Assembly: GCF_009695655.1 (NCBI RefSeq) | Contig: NZ_VUNM01000018.1 | Span: forward strand, 1 to 48,425 | Direction of reading: 5' to 3' | Length of the DNA stretch: 48,425 nucleotides | From: Sharpea porci | GTDB taxonomy: Bacteria; Bacillota_I; Bacilli_A; Erysipelotrichales; Coprobacillaceae | Shown here: piece after piece, positions 38,741 through 45,830 of the stretch | Layout of the letters: each line of letters opens with the position of its first letter | How positions within the stretch are numbered: position 1 is the first letter of the stretch | Translations under genes and position numbers: made by a program | The notes under the pieces: generated by a model | Told to the model about the DNA's origin: nothing | The model's input: only the letters and a program-made list of their open reading frames with translations | Database searches by the model: none

Positions 38741-38967
38741 TATTCTTCCTCTAAACGTTCAATAAGCGCATAGATTTTTTTCGCACTATTGAAGTTATCA
38801 GGCACAATATCAACAGCAGGAATAGAAATATCAAATTCATCTTCAATTTCAGAAATAAGCGAAAGAATAGTCAATGAGTCAAGCTTATGACCATCAATCA
38901 AATCTTCACTATTTTCAAAATCTACTTCTGGTTTTAATTCTTCTAAAATATCTAATAACTGATCCAT
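38740..38967 (-). CDS. Acyl carrier protein (DltC-like)
   Basis: A 75-residue carrier protein. The start at 38967 (MDQLLDILEEL) has GGAGAAAT upstream. The phosphopantetheine attachment Ser is Ser31 in DGHKLDSLTILSL, in the position of the DSL motif of DltC and ACPs. The helices are acidic. It would carry the aminoacyl group loaded by the adenylation enzyme and deliver it to the PLP enzyme and then the MBOAT. It starts two bases after the decarboxylase gene ends. Confidence 0.93.
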   Translation of the reverse strand: MDQLLDILEELKPEVDFENSEDLIDGHKLDSLTILSLISEIEDEFDISIPAVDIVPDNFNSAKKIYALIERLEEE

Positions 38968-38969
38968 AA

Positions 38970-40088
38970 TTATTTCTCCTCCATATTCAATGACCATGTA
39001 TATGTATGGTCTCTCAGTTTCTTAATTTCATCTTTTCTTTGAAGCAGGACAGCAGGTAAGTCTCTTGATAAAAACAAAGCAATACCTTCCGTAATCGAAT
39101 ACGCTCCCGTATTCTTAAAGACAATCAAGTCCCCTACTTCCAAACTTCTCAATGGCATAGCACGCACAACTAAGTCATTCGTTGTACAAAGTGAACCACA
39201 GATAGTCCACAGCTCTTCTTTACCTTCACGATGAGGCAAATGTTCATAAACAGGATTCTTCATCCCCATCATGCCACCATAATAGACAAGCTGGTGAATT
39301 CCACCATCAATAATCGCAAAATGCCCTTCTTTGTTTGTCTTGAAATCTTTGACACTTGTGACATATTGCCCACAACTAGCAACAATACTACGCCCACTTT
39401 CTAAATAAAGCGGTAAATCAAATGACAACATACTATTTAGTTCATCGAGATAGCTATCTTCATCAAATTCTTCATGGAAGTAATGCACCGGTAACCCTGG
39501 CCCATATTCTATTTCCGTAAATGGATAGGCAAGTTCCTCGATGAAATTCTTAAGATAATCAATTTCTTTTTTGATTTTCTTGAGTGAACGCTTTTGTGTT
39601 CCACTGAAATATTCAAGGCCTTCAATAGTCACTTCCTGATCATGTCTTAAAAGAATATCTTTGATATCTTCTTCACTCATACCAAACTGATTACCACTTG
39701 TCAGTCTCAACAATAAGTGATAATGCGTTTGATATTTCTTCGCAAGAGCGATAACAGCATCATATTGATGAAGTGATTCAATCGTCACTCTTAAGACATT
39801 CTTAGTCGCAATTGCTTCTAAGAACTCTTCATCCTTATTGACACCGGAGATGACCATATGGTCATATGGAATACCACTCTTTTGGGCAATACAGAATTCC
39901 CCATACGAACAGATTTCATATCTAGCTACCTTGACATAAGGCGTTAGGAAACCATTGGCTTTAATCGCATAGACAAGTTCGCCATTTGTGAGATGTTGAT
40001 GAAGATAATCTATACGTTTTTGAAGAGTCTCTTGATCAAAGAGATAGAATGGTGTGTGATAGGTCTTAACGATGTCTTCGATTGGCAT
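38970..40088 (-). CDS. PLP-dependent fold-III decarboxylase (LysA/ornithine-type), operon member
   Basis: A 372-residue alanine racemase/diaminopimelate decarboxylase-fold enzyme. PLP is bound by Lys43 in VYAIKANG; LYLESGRSIV, IDGGIHQLVYYGG, CGSLCTTND and GAYS correspond to the C-terminal domain with the active-site Cys and Tyr. It does not carry the usual free-lysine pathway context (no lysC, dapA or dapF). It is closest in layout to decarboxylases found beside an AMP ligase and ACP in exosortase-A loci and in macrolactam antibiotic clusters (vicenistatin VinO), where the substrate is an amino acid bound to a carrier protein. It overlaps the adenylation gene by 23 bp. Confidence 0.9.
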   Translation of the reverse strand: MPIEDIVKTYHTPFYLFDQETLQKRIDYLHQHLTNGELVYAIKANGFLTPYVKVARYEICSYGEFCIAQKSGIPYDHMVISGVNKDEEFLEAIATKNVLRVTIESLHQYDAVIALAKKYQTHYHLLLRLTSGNQFGMSEEDIKDILLRHDQEVTIEGLEYFSGTQKRSLKKIKKEIDYLKNFIEELAYPFTEIEYGPGLPVHYFHEEFDEDSYLDELNSMLSFDLPLYLESGRSIVASCGQYVTSVKDFKTNKEGHFAIIDGGIHQLVYYGGMMGMKNPVYEHLPHREGKEELWTICGSLCTTNDLVVRAMPLRSLEVGDLIVFKNTGAYSITEGIALFLSRDLPAVLLQRKDEIKKLRDHTYTWSLNMEEK

Positions 40089-41580
40089 TCTTATATACCT
40101 CCATTAATGCTTTACGATCTATTTTGCCATTCTTGTTGAGTGGCATGTCTTCAACTTGAATCATTTTTGTTGGAATCATGAAACGAGGGAGACGATCAAT
40201 CAAGGCAATTTTCAAGCTACGTTTATCGATATCACCAATATAGAATGTAATCAGCTTTTCTTTTTCCTGGTCAAAGAGTGAACAGCTCCGTGTCACATGT
40301 TCATCTTCTAGAATCGCATGATCAATTTCTTCTAATTCAATACGATGACCTAAATACTTAATCTGGAAGTCCTTGCGTCCTCTAAAGACAAATTCACCCT
40401 GTTCATTCATATAAGCCAAATCACCCGTACAATACATCATTTCATGATAACCATCAGCTAAAGGATTCTGACGGAACTGGGATGAGGGTTGGCGGTAATA
40501 ACCAATGGCCAAGGCTGTCCCGGTAACGCAGATTTCTCCTGGTTCATTAGTTTTAGTGACAAGCTTGTCATCTTTAAGCAAGAAGACACGTTCATTTGGG
40601 AACGGCTTGCCCGCTGGTAGATAAGTGCTGTAATCTCGTTGAGGATCAATAATATGATAGAGACAGTTGCATGTGATTTCTGTTGGTCCATAGAGATTGA
40701 CAAACATTGTATGAGGCATATGATCCATATAATTCTTTAAATGTTTATAAGGCATTACTTCCCCACTAAAGAGAATCTTGTTGACATGGGCAGGAACTTT
40801 ATAATCCAAGGCTTTATAGACACTAAGTAAGCATAGAGCACTAACTGCCCAGATCATTGTTGTTACTTTCTGTTCATCCAAGAAATCAACAAGCTGTGCT
40901 GGCTGTGAGAAGTAAGCTCTTGGTACTAAAACGAGTGTTGCCCCTACATTTAGTGTGGAATAGATATCTTTGACAGAAACATCAAAATCAAATGGTGCCT
41001 GGTTGGCTAAGATATCATCATGTGTAATATGGAATAAATCATCAAAGATAGGAATAAAATCAATAACACTACGCTGGCCAATGAGGACACCCTTTGGTAC
41101 ACCGGTTGAACCACTTGTGAAATTTAAATAAAGTGGATCTGTATCAATTGTCTGATTACGAATAGAAGAAAGCAAGTCTGCATCTTCTTCCCCAGCTACA
41201 AGTTCCTCAAAAGTAACAACGTTTTCTTTAGTAAACAGTGCTGTGGCTTCTTCTTTGTGATGAGCATCCGTTATCACAAGATCAGCTTCGAGCGTATCAG
41301 CCATGATACGTAAGCGTTCATCAGGCAATTCACTATTAAAGAAGCTATAGAAGTCGTTCGCATAGACAATACCTAAGAAAGCCACAATACAATCCAAGGA
41401 ATGATCCATATAAACAATGACTGGTTTTCTTACCGATGTTTGAGATGCAACAGCACTACCAATAATTCTTGCCTGTCTTGTCACTTCCTGATAGCTTAAA
41501 TACGCTTCACCCGTACTTAAGGCAGGATGTTCTGGATAAAGTGCTGTCGACTTCTCCAACATTTCTAATATATTCTTCAT
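40066..41580 (-). CDS. Amino acid-activating adenylation enzyme (DltA-like)
   Basis: A 504-residue AMP-forming ligase. The start at 41580 (MKNILEMLEKST) has GAGGG upstream. Motifs: NFTSGSTGVPKGVLIG (P-loop, about 145), NLYGPTEITCN (about 285), YCTGDLAYMNEQG, GRKDFQIKYLGHRIELEEID and a terminal NKNGKIDRKAL with the catalytic Lys. It would activate an amino acid and load it on the carrier protein at 38740. The D-Ala-selecting Cys of DltA (in FCGE, as I recall from Bacillus structures) is Ser here in KILFSGEVMP, so the substrate may not be D-alanine. First gene of the operon. Confidence 0.93.
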   Translation of the reverse strand: MKNILEMLEKSTALYPEHPALSTGEAYLSYQEVTRQARIIGSAVASQTSVRKPVIVYMDHSLDCIVAFLGIVYANDFYSFFNSELPDERLRIMADTLEADLVITDAHHKEEATALFTKENVVTFEELVAGEEDADLLSSIRNQTIDTDPLYLNFTSGSTGVPKGVLIGQRSVIDFIPIFDDLFHITHDDILANQAPFDFDVSVKDIYSTLNVGATLVLVPRAYFSQPAQLVDFLDEQKVTTMIWAVSALCLLSVYKALDYKVPAHVNKILFSGEVMPYKHLKNYMDHMPHTMFVNLYGPTEITCNCLYHIIDPQRDYSTYLPAGKPFPNERVFLLKDDKLVTKTNEPGEICVTGTALAIGYYRQPSSQFRQNPLADGYHEMMYCTGDLAYMNEQGEFVFRGRKDFQIKYLGHRIELEEIDHAILEDEHVTRSCSLFDQEKEKLITFYIGDIDKRSLKIALIDRLPRFMIPTKMIQVEDMPLNKNGKIDRKALMEVYKNANRRHR

Positions 41581-41965
41581 TCTTCCCTCTCCCATAAAGT
41601 CAAACTATTTCCATATCAATTATATATTAATATTCAAAATAAATCACGTATAACTGATTTCATGAAATATTTTCATGCATAGGATTTTCTTTTTCATTTC
41701 GCATATTACCTTTTAAGTTTTAAGAAAAAACGTTGATATTTCTTAAAAAAATCTAAACTTTTCCCACATTTTCACTTTAAATCACATTATTCTTTTCACC
41801 TATTCATTAATTACTCTTCATATGACTCACCCACCACTATCATTATATTACAACCCCTTTACATAAAAACAATAGCCATGACATCAATGTACAGAGATGA
41901 TCCATGAATGGTTCATTGAATTTGGTCAAAGAAGAAAAGAGGCTTTCGCCTCTTGAATAAAATAA
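41581..41965. other. 385-bp AT-rich intergenic region
   Basis: Upstream side of the Dlt-like operon and downstream side of tRNA-Leu. No coding sequence was accepted. It contains the tRNA terminator at 41930-41954 and many A/T runs; TATATAAT near 41620 on the minus strand is a possible -10 box but without a convincing -35. Confidence 0.5.
41930..41954 (-). terminator. Terminator downstream of tRNA-Leu(CAG)
   Basis: On the minus strand AAGAGGC (41948-41954) pairs with GCCTCTT (41937-41943) around GAAA and is followed by TTCTTCTTT. Confidence 0.8.
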
Positions 41966-42048
41966 TGGTGCTCGAGATGGGATTTGAACCCACACGGCAT
42001 AACCACCAGTACCTGAAACTGGCGTGTCTACCATTCCACCACTCGAGC
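41966..42048 (-). tRNA. tRNA-Leu (anticodon CAG)
   Basis: 83 nt with encoded CCA. Acceptor arms GCTCGAG (42048-42042) and CTCGAGC (41976-41970), anticodon stem CCAGT/ACTGG around TTCAGGT giving CAG (42013-42015), T arm GGGTTCAAATCCC, and a class II variable arm, as expected of leucine tRNA. Confidence 0.97.
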
Positions 42049-42125
42049 ATTTCTGAACGCAAAACAATGGTAAGGTATTTAGGAGGATTTGTCAATAATG
42101 ATTGATGAATACTTTACTATATGGA

Positions 42126-42154
42126 TTGACGAATAGAGCGTTTTATATTAAGAT
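42126..42154 (+). promoter_or_regulatory. Candidate promoter of the metNI leader
   Basis: TTGACG (42126-42131), 17-bp spacer, TAAGAT (42149-42154), which would start the transcript near 42161, just before the leader peptide. An alternative -10 (TATATT, 42144-42149) has a short spacer. Confidence 0.45.
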
Positions 42155-42191
42155 ATACCCAATTGATAGGTAGGTATATGGAGGTATTGGT

Positions 42192-42230
42192 ATGATGATG
42201 TTCATGTGTGCATTCAAAACAAAAGCATAG
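42192..42230 (+). CDS. Methionine-rich leader peptide of the metNI attenuator
   Basis: A 12-codon open frame, MMMFMCAFKTKA, with GGAGG (42180-42184) spaced seven bases from its ATG, the best ribosome-binding site in the region. Four of the first five codons are Met and the sixth is Cys. The stop TAG lies at 42228-42230, 21 bases before region 2 of the attenuator. It precedes a methionine transporter operon, so codon content and operon function agree. The peptide is a translation sensor, not expected to have a function of its own. It is too short for usual ORF callers. Confidence 0.82.
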   Translation: MMMFMCAFKTKA

Positions 42231-42271
42231 AGGACTTCTTTCATTACGCAACAATAACCTTATCGATACAG

Positions 42272-42300
42272 ACAGGTATTATTCGTAATACCTGTTTTTT
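42272..42300 (+). terminator. Attenuator terminator before metN
   Basis: ACAGGTATTA and TAATACCTGT, 10 perfect bp with a TTCG tetraloop and T6, ending 16 bp before the metN start. It must be read through or avoided for metNI expression. Confidence 0.93.
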
Positions 42301-42316
42301 ATTAAGGAGGAACAGT

Positions 42317-43312
42317 ATGTCAGAAATAGAAATACGTGATGTTTCCAAAGTCTTTGAAACGGACGAAGGAAAAGTACAGGCATTAAGCCATGTCAATATT
42401 AATATTGAAAAAGGTGATATCTTTGGGATTATCGGGATGTCAGGTGCAGGTAAATCAACATTAGTACGCTGCTTGAATTTCTTAGAGCAGCCAACAAGTG
42501 GTGAAGTTATTGTACGTGGACAAAATCTTAAGGATCTTAATGAAAAACAATTACGCCAGGCGCGTACAAAGATCTCTATGATTTTCCAGAACTTCAACCT
42601 TCTCATGCAGAAAACGGTATTGGACAACGTTTGTTTTCCATTAAAGCTTGCCGGTATTAAAGGTGAAGAAGCGAAAAAGAAAGCAAGAGAATATCTTGAA
42701 ATTGTTGGTTTGGCAGATAAAGCAAAAAACTATCCAGCAATGCTTTCAGGCGGTCAGCGTCAGCGTGTAGCAATCGCTCGTGCTCTTGCCAGCAAGCCAG
42801 AAATTCTGCTTTGCGATGAGGCAACGAGTGCCCTTGACCCTGCTACAACATCTCAGATCTTAGCTTTGTTGAAGCGTATTAATAAGGAAATGGGCATTAC
42901 AATCGTCATTATTACTCACCAGATGTCCGTTATTCAGGATATTTGTGATAATGTCGCTATTATGGAAAATGGCCAGGTTCAGGAAATTGGGAATGTTGAA
43001 GAAATCTTCGCTCATCCAAAGAGTGCTGTTGGTAAGCGTCTTATTCTCAATGTTGAAAACAAAAATACTGCTGCTTCAATCGAAAGCCATCATGCTTATC
43101 GTATTGTCTTTAACGAACAGTCTGCTTTTGAACCTGTGATTGCGAATATGATTCTGACATTCAATAAACCCGTCAATATCTTAATGGCTGATACAAAGAA
43201 TGTCGGTGGTCAGGCTAAAGGGGAAATGATTATTGATTTTGGTGATGGTGATCATCTCGAACAAATTCATTTCTTGAAAGAACGTGGTTTAGATGTTGAG
43301 GAGGTAGAATAA
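42317..43312 (+). CDS. metN: Methionine ABC transporter ATP-binding protein
   Basis: A 331-residue ABC ATPase. The start at 42317 (MSEIEIRDVSKVF) has AAGGAGG upstream; a longer frame into the leader would cross the attenuator. Walker A GMSGAGKST (40-48), Q loop IFQNFNL, signature LSGGQRQRVAIARAL, Walker B LLCDEATSALD and the H loop (VIITHQM) are complete. The C-terminal about 75 residues (HAYRIVFNEQSAFEPVIANM...EMIIDFGDGDHL) are the NIL/ACT-like domain that binds methionine and inhibits the pump when it is plentiful. It pairs with metI, which overlaps its stop codon. No metQ substrate-binding gene follows. Confidence 0.96.
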   Translation: MSEIEIRDVSKVFETDEGKVQALSHVNINIEKGDIFGIIGMSGAGKSTLVRCLNFLEQPTSGEVIVRGQNLKDLNEKQLRQARTKISMIFQNFNLLMQKTVLDNVCFPLKLAGIKGEEAKKKAREYLEIVGLADKAKNYPAMLSGGQRQRVAIARALASKPEILLCDEATSALDPATTSQILALLKRINKEMGITIVIITHQMSVIQDICDNVAIMENGQVQEIGNVEEIFAHPKSAVGKRLILNVENKNTAASIESHHAYRIVFNEQSAFEPVIANMILTFNKPVNILMADTKNVGGQAKGEMIIDFGDGDHLEQIHFLKERGLDVEEVE

Positions 43313-43977
43313 TGAATAGTATGTCACTTACAGAAATTCTCAGTATTATTGGTCCTGAAACTGTGAATACATTAATAATGGTTATTGTATCAACAGTCCT
43401 TGGTTATGTCTTTGGTATTCCTCTAGGCATCATTCTCACTTTAACAGATGAAAGAGGCTTAAAACCAAATAAAACCATCTACTTTATTCTTGATTTTATT
43501 GTCAATGTCTTCCGTTCTATACCATTTATTATCTTATTGGTATGGATTCTTCCATTTACTAGAGCCATTGTTCATACAACATTAGGTGTTCCTGGGGCCA
43601 TCGTTCCATTAACAGTCTCAGCTATTCCTTTTATCGCTCGTATGATCGAACAAAGCTTAAAAGAAGTTGATCCTGGTGTTATTGAAGCGGCCAAATCAAT
43701 GGGCGCAAATACATTCCAGATTGTCATTCATGTCTTACTCGTCGAAGCAAGAAGCTCACTTGTCCTTGGTACAACAATTGTCTTTGCTTCAATTGTCGGT
43801 TATGCGGCTATGGCTGGTACAGTTGGTGCTGGTGGTCTTGGTGATGTCGCTATTCGTTATGGATATCAGCGTTATATTGCCAGCATGATGTATGCTTCTA
43901 TTATTGTCACTGTTATTATTGTCCAGCTCTTCCAGCTTGTTGGTAACTATCTTGCGAAACGTGTTGATAAGAGGTAA
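43312..43977 (+). CDS. metI: Methionine ABC transporter permease
   Basis: A 221-residue membrane permease with five predicted helices and the cytoplasmic EAA loop VIEAAKSMGANTFQIVIHVLLVEARSSL (about residues 123-150) that contacts MetN. It forms the channel for L-methionine and derivatives. The start overlaps the metN stop, so translation is coupled, and it ends in a terminator, making metN-metI a two-gene operon. The periplasmic/lipid-anchored binding protein MetQ must be encoded elsewhere. Confidence 0.95.
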   Translation: MNSMSLTEILSIIGPETVNTLIMVIVSTVLGYVFGIPLGIILTLTDERGLKPNKTIYFILDFIVNVFRSIPFIILLVWILPFTRAIVHTTLGVPGAIVPLTVSAIPFIARMIEQSLKEVDPGVIEAAKSMGANTFQIVIHVLLVEARSSLVLGTTIVFASIVGYAAMAGTVGAGGLGDVAIRYGYQRYIASMMYASIIVTVIIVQLFQLVGNYLAKRVDKR

Positions 43978-43980
43978 TGA

Positions 43981-44004
43981 AAAGGATCCTGCGGGATCCT
44001 TTTT
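43981..44004. terminator. Terminator after metI
   Basis: AAAGGATCC (43981-43989) and GGATCCTTT (43994-44002), with T-rich sequence on the plus strand. It also serves the converging gene at 44003. Confidence 0.88.
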
Positions 44005-44332
44005 ACTTTCTTATAAACTGCTGATCTGTTTCAGGTAATGCTTCATCAGAAACAAAGCGTTCAACATGCATATGTAAATCATACTTCTCTCTTAATTGGG
44101 CAATCTCATTCATCATGCTTGATGCATGATGTAAATCAATAGCTTCCTGATTCTCCCAGCTATCAACAAGAAGAATCGTTTCAGGATCATCTAAAGACTG
44201 GAAATAACGATAACCTAAATTACCTTTTTCATTTCTAATTTTATTGGCTACACCACTACTTTCCATTTCTTCGACAAATTTTCTAGCACTACCATTTTGA
44301 CCTGTATAATAAAGATTTAATGTAATAGCCAT
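44003..44332 (-). CDS. Antibiotic biosynthesis monooxygenase (ABM)-domain protein
   Basis: A 109-residue protein of the YgiN/ABM ferredoxin-like fold (MAITLNLYYTGQNGSARKFVEEME, then LGYRYFQSLDDPETILLVDSWENQEAIDLHH). These dimeric proteins act on quinols or heme-like substrates or are uncharacterised; the ESWE-like segment DSWENQEAIDLH is family-typical. No partner indicates the substrate. Start MAITLNL with GAGGAAAA upstream. It lies 10 bp downstream of the lipoprotein gene and may share its transcript. Confidence 0.88.
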   Translation of the reverse strand: MAITLNLYYTGQNGSARKFVEEMESSGVANKIRNEKGNLGYRYFQSLDDPETILLVDSWENQEAIDLHHASSMMNEIAQLREKYDLHMHVERFVSDEALPETDQQFIRK

Positions 44333-44342
44333 ATTTTTCCTC

Positions 44343-44756
44343 CTATAATTTGATATCTGCTACGTTGTAGATATCTTTTTTCTGTTTGGCATTTTCTTTA
44401 CTTAGGATTGTATTTTTATCAAACTTCAAATACATTGGACGATAAGTCTTTTGATCCTTAGATAACCAGTAATCAACCTTTACTTTATTTGCCCAGACCA
44501 TCTCACTTGATTCAACTGTCCCACTAAAGCTCACATAATAGCCTTCCTTACCATTATTCTTATAGGCCTTCTTTTCATAGTTTGATGAACTTAATTCAAA
44601 GCGTGAAACGTCATACTGAGTGACATGATCACTCATGATCTTAAAAGCAATACGTTCATAGACATCCAATTCATTCACATTCTTGCTTGAAGAAGAACAT
44701 CCAACAACTAAGCAGGATACCATTCCTGCAATCATAATTTTCACTAGTTTACTCAT
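44343..44756 (-). CDS. Hypothetical lipoprotein
   Basis: A 137-residue lipoprotein. The ATG at 44756 (MSKLVKIMIAGM) has GAGGG upstream; the longer frame would need a TTG start and is less likely. The lipobox is LVVGC with Cys20, followed by a serine-rich linker, so signal peptidase II should cleave it and anchor it outside the membrane. The mature part (YERIAFKIMSDHVTQYDVSRFELSSS..., YWLSKDQKTYRPMYLKFDK) has no family I recognise. Followed by the ABM-domain gene on the same strand. Confidence 0.85.
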   Translation of the reverse strand: MSKLVKIMIAGMVSCLVVGCSSSSKNVNELDVYERIAFKIMSDHVTQYDVSRFELSSSNYEKKAYKNNGKEGYYVSFSGTVESSEMVWANKVKVDYWLSKDQKTYRPMYLKFDKNTILSKENAKQKKDIYNVADIKL

Positions 44757-44968
44757 ATCATCCCTCAATTTCTACGAATAATTATACCATACATATTTGT
44801 TCAAACAACCCTATTTATGAAAGCCCTTTTAAAACGAATTAGTATTTTCACACAAAATACTATTTTTCTTGTGCTATATAAATTCATATGACATATTAAT
44901 ATTAATATTAGAGTTCTTCAAACTAACAAAATATTTTACACTATGAATAAGATTGATAGAAAGGAAAA

Positions 44969-45011
44969 GTATATTGTAATTGACTACTTGGAAGTGCCAA
45001 TTACAATATAC
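44969..45011 (+). promoter_or_regulatory. Perfect 14-bp inverted repeat containing a promoter
   Basis: GTATATTGTAATTG (44969-44982) and its exact reverse complement CAATTACAATATAC (44998-45011) are 15 bp apart. TTGACT (44980-44985) and TACAAT (45002-45007) with a 16-bp spacer sit inside the arms, so a dimeric regulator bound to the dyad would cover both promoter elements. Transcription would start about 10 bases before the ATG at 45023. Confidence 0.65.
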
Positions 45012-45022
45012 GAAGATATTAT

Positions 45023-45817
45023 ATGCGTACAAAAATATCTCAAGCATTACTACCACTTATTGATTATCTTATTATTTTTATCTATTCCTATATTAATAAC
45101 TGTGTTTATTCCTGGCTTCTTGATCCTCTCTATACACCCGTTTACTTTTATCAGAATGTAGATTATCGCTATATTGTCATGATTCTTACAGAGATTGTAT
45201 TTGGTATTATCATCGGCATACCTTTCTACTTCTTTTATAAAAATGCCAAAAAACTTTCAAAAAAAGAAACCCTATCCCTTTCTATAATTCATATCATTAT
45301 GGCGATACTGCTTTACATCATCATTCACAATAATCCAAATTATTACAGACAACTAAGTTTCGCACTTCCTCTTCTTGCTTTCTGGTGTGGGTGCTTTGTC
45401 ATCACACTCGTTAGATGTTTTTATACACTCTCTATTCAAAAGCCTCTAATCTTTTATATAAGCACATTTTTATCACTGATCATTCCTTCTTTGAGTGCGA
45501 TATTTGTTTTTATGTGCAGAAAGCACTACTCTTTTGATAATATTTCTCAATACTATCTCAATTATTTTATCATCTGGTTTATTGGTTCAATTGTCACTCT
45601 TTGGTTGATCTATCATGCTTTAGACTTCATTCATACCCATTCTAAGCAGCGTTTTTCATTAATTTTAGGATGTGTCATAATTGTTTTGATACTTGCTTTC
45701 TTTTTAAAGTCCCCTCTTCGCATGCTTTTTTCTTTCTTGGCAATTGCTCACTATATTTTGCTTGCTTATGCAACGATGTTGATATGTGCATTTATTGATT
45801 ATAAAAAGGAGCCTTAG
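45023..45817 (+). CDS. Hypothetical polytopic membrane protein
   Basis: A 264-residue protein with about seven membrane helices (hydrophobic stretches near residues 12-30, 55-75, 88-105, 115-135, 145-165, 185-205 and 215-255), rich in Ile, Leu, Phe and Tyr. No motif is recognised. The start at 45023 has no clear ribosome-binding site and, if the promoter in the inverted repeat is real, a leader of only about 10 bases. The gene's low GC and unusual control suggest an accessory gene. Confidence 0.78.
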   Translation: MRTKISQALLPLIDYLIIFIYSYINNCVYSWLLDPLYTPVYFYQNVDYRYIVMILTEIVFGIIIGIPFYFFYKNAKKLSKKETLSLSIIHIIMAILLYIIIHNNPNYYRQLSFALPLLAFWCGCFVITLVRCFYTLSIQKPLIFYISTFLSLIIPSLSAIFVFMCRKHYSFDNISQYYLNYFIIWFIGSIVTLWLIYHALDFIHTHSKQRFSLILGCVIIVLILAFFLKSPLRMLFSFLAIAHYILLAYATMLICAFIDYKKEP

Positions 45818-45830
45818 CTCCTTTTTATAA
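45799..45830. terminator. Bidirectional terminator
   Basis: TTATAAAAAGGAGC (45799-45812) and GCTCCTTTTTATAA (45817-45830), 14 perfect bp with a four-base loop, between converging genes. It overlaps the ends of both. Confidence 0.9.

Larger units (their letters stand above)
42180..42300 (+). promoter_or_regulatory. Ribosome-mediated transcription attenuator of metNI
   Basis: Four interacting segments are visible. Region 1 is GAGGTATTG (42181-42189), which contains the leader peptide's ribosome-binding site. Region 2 is CAATAACCT (42252-42260). Region 3 is AGGTATTA (42274-42281). Region 4 is TAATACCT (42286-42293). 1:2 gives eight Watson-Crick pairs plus a G-U with one bulged A; 2:3 gives seven with the same bulge; 3:4 is a 10-bp stem (42272-42281 with 42286-42295) with a TTCG loop and T6. 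Pairings 1:2 and 3:4 are compatible (termination), while 2:3 excludes the terminator. A ribosome stalled on the Met codons covers region 1 and frees region 2. Repression by methionine supply is inferred. Confidence 0.8.

Noticed and set aside
38970-40088. PLP enzyme as the ordinary lysine-pathway diaminopimelate decarboxylase
   Set aside because: The fold matches, but gene context (adenylation enzyme, carrier protein, MBOAT) and tight overlaps point to a carrier-linked role; free diaminopimelate remains a fallback.
41843-42095. Open frames on the minus strand over the tRNA-Leu region
   Set aside because: They run straight through the tRNA gene and have no homology or ribosome-binding site.
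42120-42310. T-box, S-box or other known riboswitch in the metN leader
   Set aside because: No T-box GGTGGTACCGCG block or S-box core could be found; the leader is explained by the short Met frame and four pairing segments.
44943-45161. 72-residue frame overlapping the start of the membrane gene
   Set aside because: It spans the inverted repeat and promoter and overlaps the longer, more convincing gene in another frame.
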